NCBI GenBank assembly: GCA_021799875.1
Contig: JAJYZP010000001.1
Location: forward strand, 1-64,000
DNA length: 64,000 bases
Reading direction: 5' to 3'
DNA from: Actinomycetes bacterium
GTDB lineage: Bacteria; Actinomycetota; Acidimicrobiia; Acidimicrobiales; Acidimicrobiaceae
Under the pieces are notes generated by a model. It saw only the letters and a list, made by a program, of their open reading frames with translations. It searched no databases and was not told where the DNA came from. The translations under genes and the position numbers were made by a program. This document shows positions 11,082 to 20,463 of this stretch, piece after piece (positions within the stretch are counted from its first letter, which is position 1; each line of letters starts with the position of its first letter).

Positions 11082-12224
11082 CTAATCCACAACAGCAAAC
11101 GGTCCAACTCTCGCTCCAGCCTCTACCTTCGCCCCAGCGCGAAGCTCAACGTACGGACCGACCTTGGCTTCATCGCCAACATAGGCCCGGCTCCCCTCAC
11201 AGCGCACAACTGTGCAACCTACACCGAGGTGACAGTCTACGAGTCGAACCTCAGGACCGATCTCACTATTTGGTCCGACGACGGTCCTGCCCCCTAAGAT
11301 TGTCTGGGGCCACACGGTAGTATCGACTCCAATCTCTACGTCAGCATCGATATAGGTAGACGAGGGGTCTACCAACGTTACTCCTCGCCTCATCCAAGAT
11401 TCATTGATTCGAGATCGCAGAACTGCCTCGGCCTCAGCAAGCTGCAGTCGATCGTTCACACCAGAGACCTCGCGAAAGTCGTCGACCTCGAAGCCACTTA
11501 CCTGATAGCCAGCGGATCGCAAAATGCCGATTACATCGGTGAGGTAGTACTCAGCTTGTGCATTCGCCGGCAGGAGGCGACGGAGCGACGGGCCAAGAAC
11601 CGCTTGATCAAAGACGTAACAAGAGGTATTCACCTCATTGACGAGCAAGACCTCTCCCGAAGCATCACGTTCTTCCACAATACGGTCAATCTCCCCGTGG
11701 CGATCCCGTACGACTCGACCATATCCTTGTGGATTCGGCACGCGCGCGGTCAAGACCGTAGCTGCACTCGATGACGTACGGTGACTCGAAACGAGCTCGC
11801 TCAGCGTAGACGCTCGGAGCAAGGGTGTATCTGCGGGTAGGACGACGAGCGTCTGTGGTTCATCAGACTGAAGTGCGTCTGGCAACCGAGTGAGCGCTAC
11901 ACTCAGCGCATCGCCGGTGCCACGACGGCGAGATTGGGTAGCGAACACTACCTCCACTTCTGGACGTCGAAACTGCGAGAGCACTGCTTGGCGGATGAGG
12001 TTCTCCTGGTGTCCAACGACGACCACGACTCGACTCAAGTTCTCAAGGTCCGTCAGTGAGCTCAAGACATAGTCGATCATGGTCCGACCGCAGAGCTTCG
12101 TGAGCGGCTTCGCCCTCTGAGACCGCATGCGCGTCCCATCTCCCGCCGCCAAGATTGCGACGCTTACTGACCCTCGGTCAGCATCATTACCCTTGGAGAC
12201 AATACGTACGCTCAACGCAGACAC
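11082..12224 (-). CDS. glmU: GlmU-like UDP-GlcNAc pyrophosphorylase, C-terminally shortened
   Basis: The N-terminal uridylyltransferase domain is complete: LAAGDGTRMRSQRAKPL (about 25), VVLPADTPLL with the metal-binding Asp (about 117), YGRVVRD and EVNTSCYVF (about 170-197), and EYYLTDVI. It is followed by a left-handed beta-helix from about residue 280, with hexapeptide turns such as YIDADVEIGVDTTV. The protein stops at residue 380, in the coil that precedes the acetyltransferase active site of standard 450-495-residue GlmU. The catalytic His, the NYDG loop and the C-terminal arm are missing. The stop is real, because prs begins six bases later. From family knowledge, the remaining part should still make UDP-GlcNAc from GlcNAc-1-P. 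The GlcN-1-P acetyltransferase would then have to come from another gene. The start is GTG 12224. Confidence 0.9.
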   Translation of the reverse strand: MSALSVRIVSKGNDADRGSVSVAILAAGDGTRMRSQRAKPLTKLCGRTMIDYVLSSLTDLENLSRVVVVVGHQENLIRQAVLSQFRRPEVEVVFATQSRRRGTGDALSVALTRLPDALQSDEPQTLVVLPADTPLLRASTLSELVSSHRTSSSAATVLTARVPNPQGYGRVVRDRHGEIDRIVEERDASGEVLLVNEVNTSCYVFDQAVLGPSLRRLLPANAQAEYYLTDVIGILRSAGYQVSGFEVDDFREVSGVNDRLQLAEAEAVLRSRINESWMRRGVTLVDPSSTYIDADVEIGVDTTVWPQTILGGRTVVGPNSEIGPEVRLVDCHLGVGCTVVRCEGSRAYVGDEAKVGPYVELRAGAKVEAGARVGPFAVVD

Positions 12225-12292
12225 TCACTTTCCAAACCCATGCCAGCAGCTACCATCCGAAGCCGATCACTAACGTATTCGCTCGTCCGCCG

Positions 12293-12306
12293 CCGGTCAC
12301 GACCGG
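12293..12306 (-). terminator. Short hairpin after the GH30 gene
   Basis: Inverted repeat CCGGTC/GACCGG with a two-base centre, about 11 bases past the stop of the GH30 gene and upstream of glmU. There is no T-run after it, so it is only a weak terminator candidate. It could equally be a chance GC palindrome. Confidence 0.3.
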
Positions 12307-12317
12307 AGATTGCATCG

Positions 12318-13880
12318 TTACCGCACCTGAAATTGATACGTAGTAACTGAAGCGGATGGTAACGACGTCACCACCGTCGCACCAGATAGCTGCGGCAAGG
12401 ACACCTCACTGAGGTTTAGTGTAGCTGACGTCCGCCAAGCACCGAGAGACCGAACCACATCGTAACCAGGTGGAAAGTCGAGCTGTAACGTCAGAGGACC
12501 GTCGCCGCTTGGACGCTGATTGATCACGACGACGGTCCATATGTGACCACGCCTCACCGCTAGAGCGCGCACAGAACGACTATCGCTTAAGGTCGCGTAG
12601 TTCACCGCACCGGGTCGTATGAATCGAGAAAAGTTCGCCATGACCCAGAAACGCTTGGTGAGATAGAGAGCTTGGTTCCCGTTGCGAGCACCATTGATAT
12701 CAAAATAGAGCAGTCCGTCATTACGTCCGAGATAGTTGAAGTGTCTCCAGCAGTTCGGCTGGATGTCGGTATTGCACCCAAGATCGGGCGAGGCCGCCAA
12801 CCACCACTGGAAAGCGCTATCCCCGCCGATCGCGATATCTTTGTAGATCGTTGACGCAAGCCACAGACCAGAGGAGATAGTCGGGTCGTACTGATATCCA
12901 AAGTGTGCCCCTTGATAGCAACAGATCTCCGTCATCCACGAAGGTCGATGCAGTGTCGCAATATAGCTCCGCATCTCCCTGAGAACCGAAGCGGGAGGGA
13001 AGTCATAGGCGTGATGAGCGACAACACTGAGATAGTGCAGCGCCCCAGGATAGTGAATCCACTTCGGCAGCTGATGCAGCAGCAATGGACCAATTTGAGA
13101 CGACTCGTCGGCAATAATACGACACCACGGTGCGTATCGAGCGAGAGCACGGCCCAACGCAACCACAAGCGGGCCACGAAGTGCAACAGGAACGGCCATC
13201 CCTTCTTGCTTGCACGACGGAAAGGCGTTGGCCGGCTCATTCATCGGCGAGACATAGGAGAGCTTTATGCCAAGATGAGAGCGCAAGCCAGCAACGAGCT
13301 GAGCTAAATAGTCGGCATAGGGAACGATCTCCGATTCCATCAAGCTTCCCGCACACGACTGGTGGTTCGTGGTGAACGCAGGTGGCGCAGAGTTGACGAA
13401 ACCAATCAAGTCTCTCACTCCATAGCGCTGCGCCATGCGAAGGTAGTAGACCCCGGCGGCATCGCGATTCCAATCAAAGCGACCCGGACCAACGTACATG
13501 GTCGCAAGGCGCTTAAATGGTACCTTCACACCGACGCCACCGCCACCGATGTTAAAGCGGAATTGGCTGAGGTCGAGACCGTGAGCCGTGAAGAGAAGCT
13601 CTCCCAGCTTCTTCTGTACATCCGGCTTAAAGCGATACAAGAGTCCTGACCACCATGCGCCAGAGGCACCGAAACCTGCAATCCTCTGTTCCTTGCGAAG
13701 TCCTACCTCCAACGAAACAGAGCCTCCAACGCGCGGGACGAAAACGGCCGTGGTGGCACGTGGGTTCTGCACACCAAGGTCCACTACCGAGATTGCTGTA
13801 GCAAAAGCGCTGCTCAAGATGGCTACTGCGAGCAGAAGCGGCCAGAACTTCGCTGCAAGCCGAGATGTCACACCAGACAA
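12318..13880 (-). CDS. Secreted GH30-family glycoside hydrolase
   Basis: A 520-residue exported enzyme of glycoside hydrolase family 30 (glucosylceramidase / endo-beta-1,6-glycanase group). An N-terminal hydrophobic segment (about 12-33) predicts a signal peptide or anchor. The TIM barrel begins with GFGASGAWW (about 68) and includes FRFNIGGGG (about 107). The predicted acid/base is Glu215 in SPMNEPAN and the nucleophile is about Glu318 in WMTEICCYQG. A C-terminal beta-sandwich (from about 420) is typical of GH30. Substrate is uncertain: beta-1,6-galactan, beta-1,6-glucan and xylan are all possible. The start is TTG 13880 or an internal GTG nine bases on. It stands alone on its strand, with glmU 93 bases downstream. 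Confidence 0.82.
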   Translation of the reverse strand: MSGVTSRLAAKFWPLLLAVAILSSAFATAISVVDLGVQNPRATTAVFVPRVGGSVSLEVGLRKEQRIAGFGASGAWWSGLLYRFKPDVQKKLGELLFTAHGLDLSQFRFNIGGGGVGVKVPFKRLATMYVGPGRFDWNRDAAGVYYLRMAQRYGVRDLIGFVNSAPPAFTTNHQSCAGSLMESEIVPYADYLAQLVAGLRSHLGIKLSYVSPMNEPANAFPSCKQEGMAVPVALRGPLVVALGRALARYAPWCRIIADESSQIGPLLLHQLPKWIHYPGALHYLSVVAHHAYDFPPASVLREMRSYIATLHRPSWMTEICCYQGAHFGYQYDPTISSGLWLASTIYKDIAIGGDSAFQWWLAASPDLGCNTDIQPNCWRHFNYLGRNDGLLYFDINGARNGNQALYLTKRFWVMANFSRFIRPGAVNYATLSDSRSVRALAVRRGHIWTVVVINQRPSGDGPLTLQLDFPPGYDVVRSLGAWRTSATLNLSEVSLPQLSGATVVTSLPSASVTTYQFQVR

Positions 13881-14138
13881 TGAGGGAAGCAGAGGCGTGG
13901 GGATGATGATGTCAAAGCCAGCAATGACAGGTCTACAAGACTCAAGGCCACATTGCTCCTCTCAAAAACTTGGATGTACTTTACCCTACCCTCCACGAGT
14001 CCGACGAGCGAAATCTATCGATCGGTCTCGAGCTTTTCTTCAGGATCGTCTCGGTGTTCGTAGAGCACTCCCGTTCGGTTAGAGCTCTCCCTCTGTCATC
14101 TCGAGCAGAGACACCAGTCAACTCGCCATGGTTGATAA

Positions 14139-15056
14139 TCATGGTTGCACAGGCACGAGAGCACGTTCCAGAGACTGACTCGTCGTCTCGTCACGGCGGC
14201 GTTCGACGAGACTGACCTTAGCTCGCACTCCAGACCCTCTCAAGATGGTCTCGAGATGCCGTCTCAGGCCAAGAACGTCCTCACGACCCTTCCCAAGGAA
14301 CAAGATGGTGATCACTCCACTCCCGAAGTCACCGAGCAGGTCAACTGGGTTGATAGCTCTCCGAAGCGCCATTACACCCTTACTGCGTTGTTCATCGACC
14401 CCTTCTCCGATCAGGTGATGCTTATCTGCGATATCGCCATCGAACACAACCACACCGACTACGCAACGATCGCCAAACTCAGCACACAGGCGCTCTTCGA
14501 TCTCGACTGCGGACCGAAAGTTATCCTCGCTCATACACCCGCACGCTGCTTCTGAGTTAGGTACCGAAGTGCTTCGAGAGCGCTCTAGGGCATCGTTCAA
14601 GGCCCGCAAGTCGCTATTCAGACTTCTCTCGACACTCCGGACCGCAGCTCTCATCACTTTCAACGTTCTCTTCAGATCGAGCTCCCGCTCCAGAGGATCG
14701 ATCGCACAGAGTGTTCCAAATAGTGTCCGGTCGCTGAGATGGATCGGAAGGCCAACGTACGATTCAATATGAAGAACAAGATTCACCGCTGCTCGACGGT
14801 AGACCTCAACAGCCTGTGCTTGAGCCGCAACATGAGGCCCCCGTCCCTGTACCATCTGAAAGCAGAACGAGTCCGTCCAGCGAAACGACATTCCTCGCTC
14901 GATTCCATAGACCGGGTCGTTCACGGCCACCATGATCCACTCGTCACCCATCACTCGTGTAATCATCCAGCTTGAGAGCGGAATCTCAGAGCGAACTAGA
15001 TTGAGTACACGTTCTGACGCCAGAGCGAACGAAAGCTTGAGGTCGTCTCGCTCCAT
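14139..15056 (-). CDS. GAF-domain protein with degenerate GGDEF-like C-terminus
   Basis: A 305-residue cytoplasmic signalling-type protein. Residues of about 20-150 read as a GAF domain: WTDSFCFQMV, then HIESYVGLPIHL and GTLCAIDP, the strand-turn pattern of GAF sensors. A helical linker (about 150-175) follows. The last part (about 180-300) has the pattern of a GGDEF domain whose signature is lost: the expected GGDEF turn appears as GDFGSGVITIL. Diguanylate cyclase activity is therefore unlikely. The ligand and partner are unknown. It starts at ATG 15056 and has no close neighbour on its strand. Confidence 0.6.
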   Translation of the reverse strand: MERDDLKLSFALASERVLNLVRSEIPLSSWMITRVMGDEWIMVAVNDPVYGIERGMSFRWTDSFCFQMVQGRGPHVAAQAQAVEVYRRAAVNLVLHIESYVGLPIHLSDRTLFGTLCAIDPLERELDLKRTLKVMRAAVRSVERSLNSDLRALNDALERSRSTSVPNSEAACGCMSEDNFRSAVEIEERLCAEFGDRCVVGVVVFDGDIADKHHLIGEGVDEQRSKGVMALRRAINPVDLLGDFGSGVITILFLGKGREDVLGLRRHLETILRGSGVRAKVSLVERRRDETTSQSLERALVPVQP

Positions 15057-16610
15057 AGTTCACTATCCTCTCAGCTACGCAACGCTCGCGTAGAACGCTG
15101 CTCGTTAGTATCGACCAAAACTGAGCGATCACAACAAAAATCTGACTCGCAAGATCGTCGACCTCGGTTCGCTACACAAGAGAACCGGTAGGTGAAGCTC
15201 TCATAGGCTCACAGATCGACCGTAAGGACCTGCACGACTTGCAAAAGGGATCGCCGCGCCAGTGAGAACTATTGCCGCTCAACTCACTGGTTCTGCATCA
15301 AGTGGGCAGAGCTCAGACCTATCGAGAATCCGATACGGTCCTCTGCACGCTCGTCTCTCGGTTTTCTTAGGCTCAAAAGTCGAGATCGCCGAGGCCCTGG
15401 AGTCCAACACAGGAGCGATACACCACGAAGTGTTACAGAGACGATTACCGGAGAGGACTCGTACCAACACAGTACCCAGGAGCCTGCTCAGACTCCCGAG
15501 AGCACATCGCTCACCACCTCGAACATCGAGGCAGACGAGTGGACACGGAAGACCGAAAGCTCGACCGACTACTGGCCCGGGTCTCAGGAAGCTACTGAAC
15601 GCGATCTGGATCAAATTATATACTGTGAACCATCTCAGCTCAGGGGTCTCTCGACATAGCCCCCTAGCCCGGCCGGTGCTCCACCGGGCTCAGAGTTAAA
15701 CGGTCGCCGAAATGGTTCGAGACGAGATCCGAACGCTCTGAACGACGCATTTGCGGAGAAAGTGGCTCACCGCTGGATGGTACGAGCTTCCTCTGGCACA
15801 GAGGTCCTCACTCGTAGCAGAGCACACTTATCATCGATGCGTTACCCGCGATCCTCCTGCTGACACCCTTCAAGTTTGCGACGGATACCGGTAGTGCAGG
15901 TCGCAGGCTCCCCCAGATCGAGATTGACGGGCTCCACCCCATCAACTGCCCTCCTGAGAGCGTCGAGGTCCGGTATTTCGCTAGTTCGGCGCATAACAAC
16001 GTTGTGCCGGTCCGCCACAGCACTCTCGCCCCACTGACAATCAATCGAAATCAATGATGCATCGAGTCACAGCTCTGAGAGACCGCCTACTCGTCCCCCG
16101 GCTCGATACGGAAGTGTCCGCTGAGCCCACTTTCTTTACACAACGCCGAGTTCGCAAACCGAGACGGCGCATCACGGCCCCTGGGAGCGACCGCTCCAGT
16201 GCTTTACCTCTCGGCTGTGAGAGCGAGACCGAGATCGAAGGATCAACAACTAGGTCCCGCCTCCCCCCCCCGTTGCAAGATTGCGGTGCAGCTCGTCGAC
16301 CGCTACATCCAACCGTGGAAGATCGAACCGCTCCAGCAGATCACCAGAGCGTCAAACGAATCTCTATGCCGCCATATTCACCACTGGTTCGAATCCTCAC
16401 CAAGAACAGGCCCACTCCTCACTCTCGTCACTCTCGCCGACCTGCTCGAGGCAGGGATCGAGTACGTAGATACAACGGTCGTGAGCTCTCCTTCCTTCTA
16501 CTCCCGCCACCACAGAGAGCTCCTTCTCTCTCAGCTCGCCACGTCCGAACCCGACCCTGGGAGCGAGGAGTATCCAAGAGCGCGCAGCCCGACGAACCGA
16601 GTAACCGAAT
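15057..16610. other. 1.55 kb without a convincing gene; scrambled short frames
   Basis: No open frame here has a ribosome site together with a recognisable domain. On the plus strand at about 15366-15440 a frame reads SKVEIAEALESNTGAIH, which resembles the helix-turn-helix of IS30-type transposases. The frame around it is broken, so at most it is a remnant. A minus-strand frame at 15842-16054 has protein-like composition but no recognisable family. A run of nine C lies at 16263-16271. Confidence 0.5.
15666..15690. other. Seven-base-pair hairpin AGCCCGG/CCGGGCT
   Basis: Perfect inverted repeat with an 11-base loop inside the gene-poor stretch. No gene end is nearby and no T-run follows, so its role is unknown. 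Confidence 0.3.
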
Positions 16611-17600
16611 TCAGGTCGGTGACACGAGGAGCTCACAGAGCTGATCAATGCGTTCATCATTTTGATGTATGAAGCGCTCGGCATCATCGATCAGGTGCTC
16701 GAGATTTGCGGAAGACGTATCGTCGAGATGTTCTGAACCCGAGACGAGGTCCGCCTGCAAACGAAAGTATGAGTTCGAGGACAAAAATACCGAGAGCTGT
16801 CGATGGACCGCATCTCCCGAACCATCTTGGACAAGATGTACGATGGGTCTCGCCCATTGCGCTAAGCCCCAATGCTCGGTACCTTGCCCATCGAACGAAC
16901 GATTTGGACGTCCGGTGCCAATTGACACCACGAACCCTGGAGCTTCACCCGTCCATCTCAACATCTCCGCCACTCCACACATCGCTGGATTGTTTGCACT
17001 CAATCCGCCGTCAACGAGAAGTTTCGGATGAGAACCCTCCCGATTCAGCAAGAACGGTTCAAAAAAGGTAGGAGCGGCCGTCGTTGCTCGCCCCACGTCA
17101 CGGAGCAGATAGTCACATGTGTCGTGGGCTCGGGCATCCATACTGGTGAAGAGCACGAGCTCACGGTCGCTTAAGCTGTAGCTCGTCACCAATACGTCGG
17201 CAACAGCATCCGACAATCGACAGTCAAGTCCATATCGGGCGAGCGTCTCGTACAAGACCTGCGAAGAGTAACGTTCGTGCCACACCCCACCGAGGAACTT
17301 CCGACCCAGACCAACGAAGAACTCCTCTCGCGCTTTGAGGAAGAGATTTCTCAGATGGTCGGCCGACCAACGCGGGTCTCCTCTCTCATTCGGAGCGACC
17401 AGACCGAGAGCCAGAATGCCACCGGTCGACGTACCGACTATCAAGTCAAAGAGACTTGCGATCGGTTGCTGACAGCGCTCCTCGATCTCCCGTAAGAGAC
17501 ACGCAGTGATGATCCCCCGAATACCTCCCCCGTCAAGCGACAGAAGTCGAGCCGGTCTCCTCCAGGCCAAAGAGCCACTCGACTGGCACTCAGTGCTCAT
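16611..17600 (-). CDS. Patatin-like phospholipase
   Basis: A 329-residue soluble lipid acyl hydrolase. The patatin core has every catalytic element: oxyanion loop DGGGIRG (about 22-28), nucleophile elbow GTSTGG (about 55), and the catalytic Asp in DGGLSANNPA (about 197). It resembles the short patatins that include CBASS effector CapV. No cyclase or other CBASS gene is adjacent, so a defence role is not supported here and a housekeeping lipase is as likely. It starts at ATG 17600. The upstream neighbour on the same strand is argF, 146 bases away. Confidence 0.88.
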   Translation of the reverse strand: MSTECQSSGSLAWRRPARLLSLDGGGIRGIITACLLREIEERCQQPIASLFDLIVGTSTGGILALGLVAPNERGDPRWSADHLRNLFLKAREEFFVGLGRKFLGGVWHERYSSQVLYETLARYGLDCRLSDAVADVLVTSYSLSDRELVLFTSMDARAHDTCDYLLRDVGRATTAAPTFFEPFLLNREGSHPKLLVDGGLSANNPAMCGVAEMLRWTGEAPGFVVSIGTGRPNRSFDGQGTEHWGLAQWARPIVHLVQDGSGDAVHRQLSVFLSSNSYFRLQADLVSGSEHLDDTSSANLEHLIDDAERFIHQNDERIDQLCELLVSPT

Positions 17601-17746
17601 TGAAGCTGACCTAGATCAGAGCACCAGCAGTGACATATCAACACGTTCTTACGCTATCTCAGAAGGGCCAAGCTTTCCAAGCGGAGCTCAAAGGGGACAA
17701 GCTCGGTCGGCGTCCGAGATGACTGCAGATCTCCACCACCCCTAGT

Positions 17747-18769
17747 TCACTCAGCACCTACGACCTTCCCCGCAGTGGCGACCATAAGGGCCTTGATCGT
17801 ATGAAGTCGATTCTCGGCCTGGTCAAAGACGACTGAAGCTGAGGATCGAAAGACTTCATCAGTAACCTCGAGAGCATCGAGCCCGTATCGATCGAGCAGG
17901 TCTCGACCGAGCTCGCTGCCTCGGTCGTGGAAGGCGGGAAGACAGTGCAGAAAGCGCACCTCCCGATTTCCAGTCGCCTTGACCACCTCTGAGTTGACTT
18001 GATACGGCGCTAGCAAGGAGATTCGCTCATCCCAAACCTCCTGCGGCTCTCCCATCGACACCCAAACATCGGTATATAAAAAGTCCGCTAAATCCACTCC
18101 TGCAGCTACGTCATCGGTAACGACCAGTCTAGCTCCCGAACCTTCGCCGAGCACGTGCGCTTGCTCGACGAGCTTCGGATCTGGCCAAAGTTGCCTCGGG
18201 GCGATAATCCGCACCTCGAACCCCAAGATGGCACCGGCCATTACTAGAGAGTTAGCGATATTGTTCTTACCGTCCCCCAAGTAGCAGAGGGTCATAGCTT
18301 CTAGGGGCTTCGACGAGTGGTCGAGCATCGTCATTACATCGGCCAACATCTCAGTTGGGTGCCACAACTCGGTCAGAGCGTTCCAGACCGGGACACCGGC
18401 GTGTTCCGACAACTCCTCGACCACGTCGTGTTGATGGCCTCGAAATGCAATTCCATTGAAATAGCGACCAAGGACCTTGGCGCTGTCGTAGACAGACTCT
18501 TTGGATCCGAAGTGGGTACTCCCCGGCCCGAAATACGTAGAAGCAGCACCCTGGTCTGCCGCAGCCACAGAGAAGCTAGAGAGTGTCCTAGTCGAGGATT
18601 TCTGAAAAACTAGAGCAAAGTGGAGACCTTCGAGGAGTCTCGGTTCACGCCTCTCTCTCCTAAGTGTACGAAGCTCGACCGCATTGCGAATGAGTCCATG
18701 GAACTGAGATTTGGAGAGATCACGCTCTTGTAGCAAGCTCCTACCGAATAATCCCTCAATATCGTTCAC
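17747..18769 (-). CDS. argF: Ornithine carbamoyltransferase
   Basis: Transfers carbamoyl phosphate to ornithine to form citrulline. Carbamoyl-phosphate motif SSTRT (about 57-61), the HPTEMLADV ornithine/carbamoyl loop (about 142), and the HCLPAFHDRG active-site segment (about 275) are present. The C-terminal VFDQAENRLHTIKAL segment is typical. At 340 residues it resembles the long E. coli ArgI / catabolic ArcB type more than the roughly 310-residue form common in actinobacteria. No other arginine gene is nearby, so biosynthetic or catabolic use cannot be decided. It starts at GTG 18769. Confidence 0.93.
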   Translation of the reverse strand: MNDIEGLFGRSLLQERDLSKSQFHGLIRNAVELRTLRRERREPRLLEGLHFALVFQKSSTRTLSSFSVAAADQGAASTYFGPGSTHFGSKESVYDSAKVLGRYFNGIAFRGHQHDVVEELSEHAGVPVWNALTELWHPTEMLADVMTMLDHSSKPLEAMTLCYLGDGKNNIANSLVMAGAILGFEVRIIAPRQLWPDPKLVEQAHVLGEGSGARLVVTDDVAAGVDLADFLYTDVWVSMGEPQEVWDERISLLAPYQVNSEVVKATGNREVRFLHCLPAFHDRGSELGRDLLDRYGLDALEVTDEVFRSSASVVFDQAENRLHTIKALMVATAGKVVGAE

Positions 18770-19028
18770 ACCCGCTCACTTTCATCTTCCGGCATGGCCG
18801 ATCACCTCTCTCGAGCACAACCTCTTTAAAGAGAAATGATGAGCTTAGGTCCTCCCCGCATCGACGTCAAGCTCAAAGCCTCGTTGACTGAGAGAGTCTT
18901 AACGACGGCCCGTTCGCAGCCCCGTAGACAATCGCTAGCCTCTGCAATATGTTGTACCGCCCGAGTAGTCGCCGAGTCCAAGTTCTTACGGTCTATCCAC
19001 ACCGAGCACACCACCCACACCGAGCCCA

Positions 19029-19787
19029 GTGACACGTTCGGTTCCGCGTTCAACTCGGCTCGCCCTCACCGTAGTGGTCACCACGCTCGTAGTCGCATTT
19101 GGATTTCTCGCAGTCTCGCAAAGCCCGTCTCAGACACTAACTTCTCGAACCCGATCCTCACGAATCCATCACCACGTCACAATCTCCTCAAGTACAACGA
19201 CCTCCACAGAGGTAGCGCCTCAACAGGCCACTAGCACTACTTCCACCACGATCGATCCAGGATTGCTTCCGCAAACAACGACCCTCCCGTCCTCGACCTC
19301 CGCCACCTTTCAGGCGGCCATGGTCAGCTTGTGGCAAGGTATCGCAACCGACTCTATCGGCGCAGCAATGCCATCATTTTTTACGTTGGACTCCTACCTT
19401 GCGGTCAAATCCCTCACCGACGATTCCTACGACTACGCGCATCGCCTTCTCGAACACTTTGCCCTCGATATCGAGGCAGCTCATGCTTTGATAGCCTCCC
19501 AAGGAGGAGACCCGACTTATCTCGGCGTCCGAGTACCGACCTCAGAAGCGAACTGGGTTACTCCAGGCACCTGTTACAACAAAGTGGGCTACTGGCACGT
19601 CCCTGGAGCCAGACTTCTCTACAGCATCAACGGGGTCGAGCACTCCATTGGAATCTTCTCTCTGATCTCGTGGCACGGTGAGTGGTACGTGGTTCACCTT
19701 GGACTTGCTAATCGCGCTACAAATACCGGAGTGGTCGATAGCGCAGCGATCGGTCCGGGCACCTTTCCTCCTCCCGGAGGGTGCTAG
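19029..19787 (+). CDS. Exported protein of unknown function with Ser/Thr-rich linker
   Basis: A 252-residue protein not assigned to any family. It has one N-terminal hydrophobic segment (about 10-29), acting as signal peptide or anchor, followed by a Ser/Thr-rich linker (about 36-90) of a kind often glycosylated in actinobacteria. The globular region (about 90-245) has many aromatic residues, two Cys (one in GTCYNKVGYW and one at the extreme C-terminus) and the pattern of a small secreted sensor or substrate-binding fold. It starts at GTG 19029, divergent from argF. Confidence 0.62.
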   Translation: MTRSVPRSTRLALTVVVTTLVVAFGFLAVSQSPSQTLTSRTRSSRIHHHVTISSSTTTSTEVAPQQATSTTSTTIDPGLLPQTTTLPSSTSATFQAAMVSLWQGIATDSIGAAMPSFFTLDSYLAVKSLTDDSYDYAHRLLEHFALDIEAAHALIASQGGDPTYLGVRVPTSEANWVTPGTCYNKVGYWHVPGARLLYSINGVEHSIGIFSLISWHGEWYVVHLGLANRATNTGVVDSAAIGPGTFPPPGGC

Positions 19788-19869
19788 CTACACAAGGCTA
19801 TCTCGTCGCTCAGCACCGGCGCGAAAGAGACTAGAGGCCACGGATTTTAGAAATTCCGACTAAATTGAA

Positions 19870-20463
19870 ATGATGCAGCATGCAACGAGCTCCTTGATCG
19901 CGATTCCAGCTCAAACTGATGATCTGCCAGGAGAACGTACCTCCTTTCCGCATCGGTCAGTTCTCGCTTACGCCAAGTGGCTCATCGGCCTAGCGCTCGG
20001 TGGCCTTGTGATCTCAGCATGCGGATCCTCCCTCGGAGCGACTGCCTACGTTACCACGCCCTCGACCATTCACTACAAAGCGGATCTTGCCATCGTTGTC
20101 GACCACGATGCAGCGCTCGGCCCGATCCTCGCAACATCACAAGGATTCCCGCTCTACGCCTTCTCTAAGGACAGGGGCGTCAAGTCCTTCTGCAACGGTG
20201 CCTGCGCCCAGATCTGGCGGCCCGCATACGGCACCCATGCGTCGGTGGTACCTGGGTTGAACAGTACGCTCGTCGGCTACATCGTCCGCAAGAGCGGCAA
20301 ACACCAGCTCACCTACAACGGATACCCGCTCTACACATTTACTCATGACACACCTCATCAAAAGGCATCAGGGGAAAATATCCACGCATTTGGTGGCCTC
20401 TGGGCCGTGATATCTGTCACCGGTACCGCTGAACCGCTAGCCACGACAAAGAAGGCATCGTAA
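19870..20463 (+). CDS. Lipoprotein with Yx(F/W/Y)xxD repeats (COG4315 / Lipoprotein_15)
   Basis: A 197-residue exported lipoprotein. The signal ends in the lipobox LVISAC (Cys about 50). The mature part carries the two imperfect repeats that define the family: GFPLYAFSKD with CNGACAQIWRP (about 97-120), and GYPLYTFTHD ending in a GGLWAVIS segment (about 155-188). Family members occur next to redox and metal genes, but their biochemical function is not settled. It lies 82 bases after the exported protein at 19029 on the same strand; co-transcription is possible. Confidence 0.8.
   Translation: MMQHATSSLIAIPAQTDDLPGERTSFPHRSVLAYAKWLIGLALGGLVISACGSSLGATAYVTTPSTIHYKADLAIVVDHDAALGPILATSQGFPLYAFSKDRGVKSFCNGACAQIWRPAYGTHASVVPGLNSTLVGYIVRKSGKHQLTYNGYPLYTFTHDTPHQKASGENIHAFGGLWAVISVTGTAEPLATTKKAS

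Noticed and set aside
16381-16400. GGTTCGAATCC, the tRNA T-arm consensus
   Set aside because: The five bases on each side do not pair beyond two positions, and no acceptor, D or anticodon arm is found around it.
18826-19053. 75-codon minus-strand frame between argF and the exported protein gene
   Set aside because: It overlaps the start of the exported protein gene, lacks a family and has no convincing ribosome site.
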